Shown here in pieces: positions 21,205 to 26,044 of a stretch of 26,044 bases of DNA (its first letter is position 1; each line of letters begins with the position of its first letter). The notes beneath the pieces are model-generated. The model saw only the letters and a list, made by a program, of their open reading frames with translations. It was not told the origin of the DNA and made no database searches. The translations under genes were made by a program, and so were the position numbers. Source of the stretch: Polysphondylium violaceum (Eukaryota; Evosea; Eumycetozoa; Dictyosteliales; Dictyosteliaceae); NCBI GenBank assembly GCA_000277445.1, contig AJWJ01000327.1:1-26044 (forward strand). The letters are read 5' to 3'.

Positions 21205-22291
21205 TTATAAACTTGAACGAGTGTGTGGGATATCAAGATAAGAGATATTTGGACCAACTGGCACAACTCTTGTTGGATTGATAGTACCGTGGGAACCATA
21301 GTAATGATGTTTAATATGGAAAAAGTTTACAGTTGGTTTAATACCTTCCATTTGATAGATTTCACGAAGATAATTTGAAATATTTGGATACTCTTTGATT
21401 TGTTGTTTATTGCACTGGTGTAATAGATAGTCGTAAATATATTAATATATAAAAGCAAAATTATTATTTATAAAACAGCTACTTACTTTGAAATGACCAA
21501 CATAAACACAATCAAATCTAACCAAAGTAGTAAATAATCTAATATCTGCTTCAGTGAATCTATTACCAACCAAATATCTTGATTTTGATAATTTTTCCTC
21601 TACTTTATCTAAAGCATTGAATAAATTGTGAAAAGCTTCTTCATCTAATAATAGTAATAATAATGTTAATATTTTAAATATTGATAAATAATAATATTAA
21701 AAACATACAAGCTTCTTGAGAAACAGCAAAACCACATCTATAAACACCATTGTTAATATTTGGATAAACAAATTCATTAATTTCATCAATTTCTTTTCTC
21801 AAATCTTCTGGATAGAAATGTAATTCAGGATGTTTGGCAAATTGGTTAAAGGCAGTGTTAAACATTCTAATGATTTCAGAGGATTCATTGTTTACAATGG
21901 TGCTGGTCTTTTTATCCCAAAGAACAGGGACGGTGAATCTACCTTGATAGTCTTTGTCTACTTTAAAGTACAATTCTCTGAGGTATTTGGCATTGTTTAC
22001 AGTGTCCAAAGTGGCGCCATCTCTGCCAGTGAATTCCCAACTATTTGGACCCATCAACCAATCAACGATAGAGACATCGATCACGTGATCCAAGCCTTTG
22101 AGTGCTCTGACAATCAATGTTCTATGAGCCCATGGACAAGCAAGAGATACATAGAGATGGTAACGACCGGCTTCTGGTTTGAATACTGGATCTGTCTCAC
22201 AGACATGGTTTCTAAAGGAACTATCTTTTCTAATGAATGCTCCCTTTTTATCTAATTCATCTGTAAAGTCAATGGTTTTATTTTCAGTCAT
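21205..22291 (-). CDS. Glutathionyl-hydroquinone reductase (Xi-class glutathione transferase, ECM4/YqjG family)
   Basis: Exons on the minus strand are 22291-21709, 21644-21487 and 21414-21205 (introns 64 and 72 bp, donors GTATGT and GTAAGT), joining to 316 residues. The thioredoxin-fold domain holds the catalytic YVSLACPWAHRTLI with Cys52. C-P-W is the Xi-class signature, in place of the Tyr/Ser of other GSTs. WLMGPNSWEF and FTVPVLWDKKTSTIVNNESSEI follow as in the family. Exon 2 restores RYLVGNRFTEADIRLFTTLVRFD. Exon 3 restores CNKQQIKEYPN and the C-terminal HYYGSHGTINPTRVVPVGP, both strongly conserved. These enzymes reduce glutathionyl-hydroquinones using GSH and are thought to protect against quinones. 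The protein is probably cytosolic; no targeting peptide is evident. It converges with the importin-alpha-like gene (84 bp between stop codons) and diverges from the farnesyltransferase gene. An AATAAA lies just after the stop. Confidence 0.92.
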
Positions 22292-22805
22292 TGTGTTTTT
22301 TGTATGTTGTATATATAGAAAATAATAAAATTGTTTTCGATTTTTTTTGGATGTTCACCACATTCTATGGTTTTATATTGTTTTTTACAAAAAATAAAAA
22401 AAAAATTAATTCAAAAAAAAAAAACCATTGGTGCATGCATCCATTCCCGAACCAATTTATTGAATTTATTCCGGAATAATAATATATATATTTGTACATA
22501 CTGGAGCATAATGATATAGGTGTTTTGTTGAATGTTGATAGAATCCTAGTTATTCTAAACATCTCGAAATAATAATATATAAGTGTGAATGGAAATGAAA
22601 CAGGTATAAAAATTTGTTTATATATTTGAAATACACATAAATATCACTGGTGTGTGACAGTGAAACAAATAGTATGGGTAGTGGGGATTAAAAAAAAATG
22701 GTGTAAATCTCAATTTTAGCTTCTTCTATTTTTTTTTTTTAGTTTTTTTTTTTTAAATTTCTGAATTATTTGATCATAAATTAATTTATTTTCATTATTA
22801 TCACT
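22292..22805. promoter_or_regulatory. Divergent promoter region between the GS-hydroquinone reductase and farnesyltransferase alpha genes
   Basis: The 514 bp hold no ORF I trust. Poly-A runs lie at 22398-22408 and 22414-22423, and T runs at about 22728-22754 near the farnesyltransferase side. A 14-base perfect palindrome, TTATTCCGGAATAA (22466-22479), sits in the middle, and TGCATGCA lies at about 22433-22440. TTCCGGAA resembles a heat-shock-element pair, but no third unit in correct spacing is seen. Confidence 0.5.
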
Positions 22806-23978
22806 ATGACTGATTATTATACACCTTTTGGAGAGAGAGAAGAATGGAATGATGTGAAACCAATTGAACAAAATGATGGTGAACATCCAATTTGTCCAAT
22901 TGCCTATTCTGAAGAATGTATGTCGTAAACAATACTCTTTATTATCTACATATCTAATTCATATATCTATTGAAATCAATAGTTAAAGATAAAATGAACT
23001 ATTTTAGAGCTATTTTAAAGTCTCAGGAAAAAAGTTTAAGAGTCATTGATTTATTAAATGAAATTGTTGAAGACAATGCATCAAACTATACAGTGTGGTT
23101 CTACAGAAGAGAGGTGTTGAAGGCTTTTGAAGAGAATAAGATTGATTTCGACATTGAAGGCGAAATGGAGTTTCTCACAGACATGAGCGAATCTGATCCC
23201 AAAAACTATCAGGTGTGGAATCACAGAAGATTTATATTTGAACACTACTTTGCACACAAAGACAATGGCAGTGAAAAGGAAAAAGAGTATTTAAACAATA
23301 TGCTCTTGTCAGACTCTAAAAACTATCATGCTTGGTCCCACAGACAATGGTTGTTGAAAACATTTAAACAATGGAGTGGTGAGCTAGAGTATGTCGATAA
23401 ACTTTTATCTTTGGATCATAGAAATAACTCTGCTTGGAATCACAGATACTTTGTTTTATCAAATACCCTCTCTTTTCCATTTGGTAAAGATATCATTGAT
23501 AGAGAGATTGAATATAGTTTACGTTCAATTAAATTATCACCAAACAATGAAAGTCCTTGGTCATATCTTAGAGGGTAAGGTGTTTAAACTTTCAGATTTA
23601 CAAATGTACTCTATATTCATTATTAATTGTATTCTATAATATCATAGATTATTTAAAAATCAAAAGATTTCAGATTATCCAGAGTTATTAGTTACATTAA
23701 AGGAGCTTAAGGCTAAATATATTGGTTGTTCTCATGTTAATTCATTAATTATTGATATCTATGAAGAACAAAGTACTAAAGATTCACTTGAACAAGCTTT
23801 AGTTGTATGTATTTTAAATTAATAATATAATATTATATTTATCTATATTAATAATTTATATATATTGAAATATATTTAGTTATGTAAATTATTATCATCA
23901 ACTGTTGACCAAATTCACCAAAAGTATTGGAATTATAAACATTCTTCAATTGAAAAGCAACTTTTAGCTATTAAATAA
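22806..23978 (+). CDS. fntA: Protein farnesyltransferase / geranylgeranyltransferase-I alpha subunit
   Basis: Exons 22806-22917, 22983-23574, 23648-23804 and 23880-23978 join in frame to 319 residues, the usual length. The N-terminus YTPFGEREEWNDVKPIEQNDGEHPICPIAYSEEF (split by intron 1) is the FNTA hallmark. Five prenyltransferase-alpha repeats follow: NYTVWFYRREVL, NYQVWNHRRFIF, NYHAWSHRQWLL, NNSAWNHRYFVL and NESPWSYLRGLF, each with the central Trp and mostly the H/Y-R-R. The last exons add the short helical C-terminus with KYWNYK. The alpha subunit pairs with a CaaX-type beta subunit to attach farnesyl or geranylgeranyl to small GTPases such as Ras and to other CaaX proteins in the cytosol. 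Introns are 65, 73 and 75 bp and very AT-rich. The stop codon overlaps AATAAA. Confidence 0.95.
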
Positions 23979-24372
23979 ATATATATCTAATAGTTTTGTA
24001 AACTATTGTATAGTTACTACTACTATTTTTACATTATTTACAATCAAAACGTGTGCGTTGTGTGTGTGATATATCATGAAGGCGGATGAAAAATATTGAA
24101 ACAATGATATCGAGGTATACCCCCTCTTTTGGCTATAAAATATTTCCACAACCCACCATGTTTTTTCATATACCCACACATGAATATTATACACACCATC
24201 AGACACATAAATAGCACCCTATACTTATATTTCATTTAAGTGAATTTATTATTTTTTCTATTCAATTAAAAAATTCGCATTATCATATTTCTTTTTTTTT
24301 TTTTAAATTATTTGTATAAATAAAGAAAACAAAAGGTAGGATTATCTTATTTGTACAAGTAAACGTATTCTA
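23979..24372 (+). promoter_or_regulatory. Promoter region of Psi-type gene 2
   Basis: 394 bp without an ORF. It begins with the farnesyltransferase poly(A) region and contains the upstream module shared with Psi-type gene 1 (listed separately). A T run lies at about 24291-24304. TATAAATA at about 24314-24321 is roughly 55 bases before the ATG and is a good TATA candidate. Confidence 0.55.
24051..24200 (+). promoter_or_regulatory. Putative Psi-gene upstream module, copy 2, with GT/CA-rich boxes
   Basis: A GT-rich box, GTGTGCGTTGTGTGTGTGAT, lies at 24051-24070 and is the reverse-orientation counterpart of the CA box in copy 1. Then come GGTATACCCCCTCTTTTGG (24114-24132), ACCCACCATGTTTTTT (24151-24166), CCCACACATGAAT (24173-24185) and TATACACACCATC just after. 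The last blocks follow the same order and strand as those upstream of Psi-type gene 1, about 260 bases from the ATG here against about 300 there. Confidence 0.5.
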
Positions 24373-26044
24373 ATGAAAATGGCGAGCAAGTATAAGCAGG
24401 CATTGGTACTTGTATTGATAGTATTTTTCTATAATATTCAAAATGCAAGTTCCCAAGCAAGTAAGTAACTAAATTAATTGATTCAATTTTATCACAAAAA
24501 TTAATAAATATTAACAAATTCAAATAATTCATTTTTAATTTTAGCTTTAGATTTATCTGGTGTAATAAGAGATACAACACCATCCAGAAACCCTGATTTC
24601 CAATATAATGTTGTCACTGCTCAGGGAATTGTCCTGCCCACTTTGGGTGCAGATAACAAACCAACTTATTGTTGTGGGGATAATTCTTATCCTTCTATTA
24701 GGCCAGTTGTTCATAATCAAACTACTTTTTATGGATTTTTCAATGATGTTGCCGGTGTAAATATCGAGATTCCATATACAGTGACTTTAACTCAAGATCC
24801 AATGAATCCCAATCTTTATAAATACACAAACAATGCCTTTTTCCCAATAGATGGCCAAGGTTATGATAACGCGACCAACTTTCCAGGTGAAACCGTCTAT
24901 AGAGATGCTGCCGGTAATCCACATAATTTCCACTTTTGTTTTGAGGTTCACACCGAATTTGAGTATCGAGGCGGTGAAATATTTACTTTCACTGGTGATG
25001 ATGACGTTTGGGTATTTATCAATGATCAATTGGTTATTGATTTGGGCGGTATACATGGAGCTTTGACTGCATCTCTAAATATTGACTCATTGGGCCTTAC
25101 CATCGGTCAAACATATCCCTTTGACTTTTTCTATTGCGAACGTCATACCACAGAGTCTGAGATTGCCATTACCACCACTCTTCCATTTGTTTGTCCATAC
25201 TATGATGGTTGTGGTGTTTGTCAAGGTGATAACTCAAGTTGTTGTTTACCATCCAATTGCGATGATAGACATGAACTCAATACTCTCCTTTGTATCACAC
25301 CAACATGTACCGATAACAAGACCTGCACTGCTTTCCCAGCCACTTGTTCTGATAATAATGTCTGTACAAATGATACTTGTATTCCAGGTGCTGGTTGTTC
25401 ATTTACACCAATTGTTTGTAATGATTATAATCCATGTACTTATGATTATTGTTCTTCCTCTTTTCCTTATAATGGGTGTGTGTTTGTGCCAATAGGAGGT
25501 TGTGTGGCTTGTGAAAATACTACTTGTCAATCTGAAGATTTGTGTATTCCTTTGGTTTGTCATCCATTCAATGGAAGTACATGTATTTCTAATCCAATAA
25601 ATTGTGATGATGGAAATCCCTGCACAACTGATTTATGTAGCGAAGGTATATGCACTTATACAGTAGTTCCAGATTGCCCCAGAAATACAACAACTGATAC
25701 CTCAACAACAACAGAGACAACTACATCAACTAGTACAACAGGCACAACAGCACCTGCTACAACAGGCACAACAGCACCTGCTACAACAGGTACAACAGCA
25801 CCTGCTACAACAACTACTAGTTCAACAACTGAAGGGGGTGGCACTGGTACTATTCCAACAACAACCACTACTACAACCACTACTACTACAAGTACAACAG
25901 GTCCACCTGCTCCACCTCCTTGTGTATGTCCACCTGGTTATGATTGTAGACTTGAGTATCACCCCGCTGCAGGATGGTTGATTTTATGTACACAACGAAA
26001 TACAACAACTACTACAACTTCCACCTCAACAACAACTCGTCCCA
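24373..26044 (+). CDS. Psi-type secreted protein 2: signal peptide, PA14 domain, Cys-rich repeats (3' end beyond window)
   Basis: Exon 1 is 24373-24460 and exon 2 runs from 24545 off the window end (84-bp intron, GTAAGT..TAG, phase 1). The intron sits at the same place and phase as in Psi-type gene 1. The second in-frame ATG at 24379 is an alternative start. A signal peptide with core ALVLVLIVFFY precedes the family start RDTTPSRNPDF. The PA14 domain (about residues 60-265) has FTGDDDVWVFINDQLVIDLGG with IHG following, the intact calcium-binding DD and DLGGxH segment. Cys-rich CTDC-like repeats follow (CGVCQGDNSSCC, NNVCTNDTCIPGAGC, GNPCTTDLC). Then comes a Thr-rich linker with a GTTAPATT repeat, a further CVCPPGYDC module and another Thr stretch at the edge. 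It belongs to the Psi (prespore-inducing factor) family. Whether it has a C-terminal membrane anchor cannot be seen. Confidence 0.9.
25741..25812 (+). repeat. 24-bp tandem repeat, three copies, coding GTTAPATT
   Basis: The unit GGCACAACAGCACCTGCTAC plus AACA occurs three times in a row with one C/T change in the third copy. The copies are almost identical, so the expansion is recent. It lengthens the Thr-rich spacer by whole codons and is likely to be polymorphic between strains. Confidence 0.8.

Noticed and set aside
24347-24583. Minus-strand 78-residue ORF across the first exon and intron of Psi-type gene 2
   Set aside because: It overlaps a signal-peptide exon and an AT-rich intron whose splicing restores the family N-terminus on the plus strand.
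25656-25880. Val-rich minus-strand ORF opposite the Thr-rich linker of Psi-type gene 2
   Set aside because: The Val/Gly pattern is simply the antisense of ACA/ACT repeats.
1-26044. tRNA genes and dictyostelid class I small RNAs
   Set aside because: I looked for T-loop GTTCGA-type words and for upstream elements like CCCATAA in spacers and found no folding candidate with the right parts; a covariance-model search would be decisive.

Overview
The window reads as nuclear DNA of a dictyostelid social amoeba. It is AT-rich, with short GT-AG introns (about 50-105 bp), oligo-T runs ahead of genes, AATAAA signals at or next to stop codons, and Asn/Gln/Ser/Thr homopolymers inside proteins. Two gene families typical of dictyostelids are present: an FNIP-repeat protein and two secreted Psi-type (PA14 plus Cys-rich) proteins. 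The moderate GC content of many coding stretches fits a species other than D. discoideum better. I cannot name the species from the sequence.

Layout: 1-354 is the 3' end of a decayed LINE with the zinc-knuckle tail of its reverse transcriptase. 424-1935 (-) is an FNIP-repeat protein. 2560-4476 (+) is Psi-type gene 1, with one intron after the signal peptide. 4528-5688 (+) is an RluA-type pseudouridine synthase only 51 bp downstream. 5921-9875 (+, 4 exons) is an SMCR8 homologue, the DENN protein of the C9orf72 complex. 10237-16408 (+, 3 exons) is the coiled-coil nuclear-basket nucleoporin Tpr/Mlp. About 16555-16855 is a small unrecognised ORF or gene relic behind a TATA box. 17541-19277 (+) is a choline-transporter-like (CTL/PNS1) membrane protein. 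19667-21120 (+) is an importin-alpha-like armadillo protein with no visible IBB domain or start codon. 21205-22291 (-, 3 exons) is a Xi-class glutathionyl-hydroquinone reductase. 22806-23978 (+, 4 exons) is the farnesyltransferase/GGTase-I alpha subunit. 24373 to the window end (+) is Psi-type gene 2, cut by the window edge.

Most genes are unrelated housekeeping genes, each with its own promoter and poly(A) signal, and nothing suggests an operon. The two Psi-type genes are an evident paralogous pair. They share a phase-1 intron in the same place and a collinear set of upstream sequence blocks with CA/GT-rich boxes. Tpr and the importin-alpha-like gene both concern the nuclear pore, but their proximity may be chance.

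The most notable observations are the shared Psi promoter module, the importin-alpha-like protein with a degenerate major NLS groove and no IBB, a GC dome inside several genes that in one case includes an intron, and poly(A) signals that overlap stop codons. I saw no tRNA, CRISPR array or clearly new multi-gene system.
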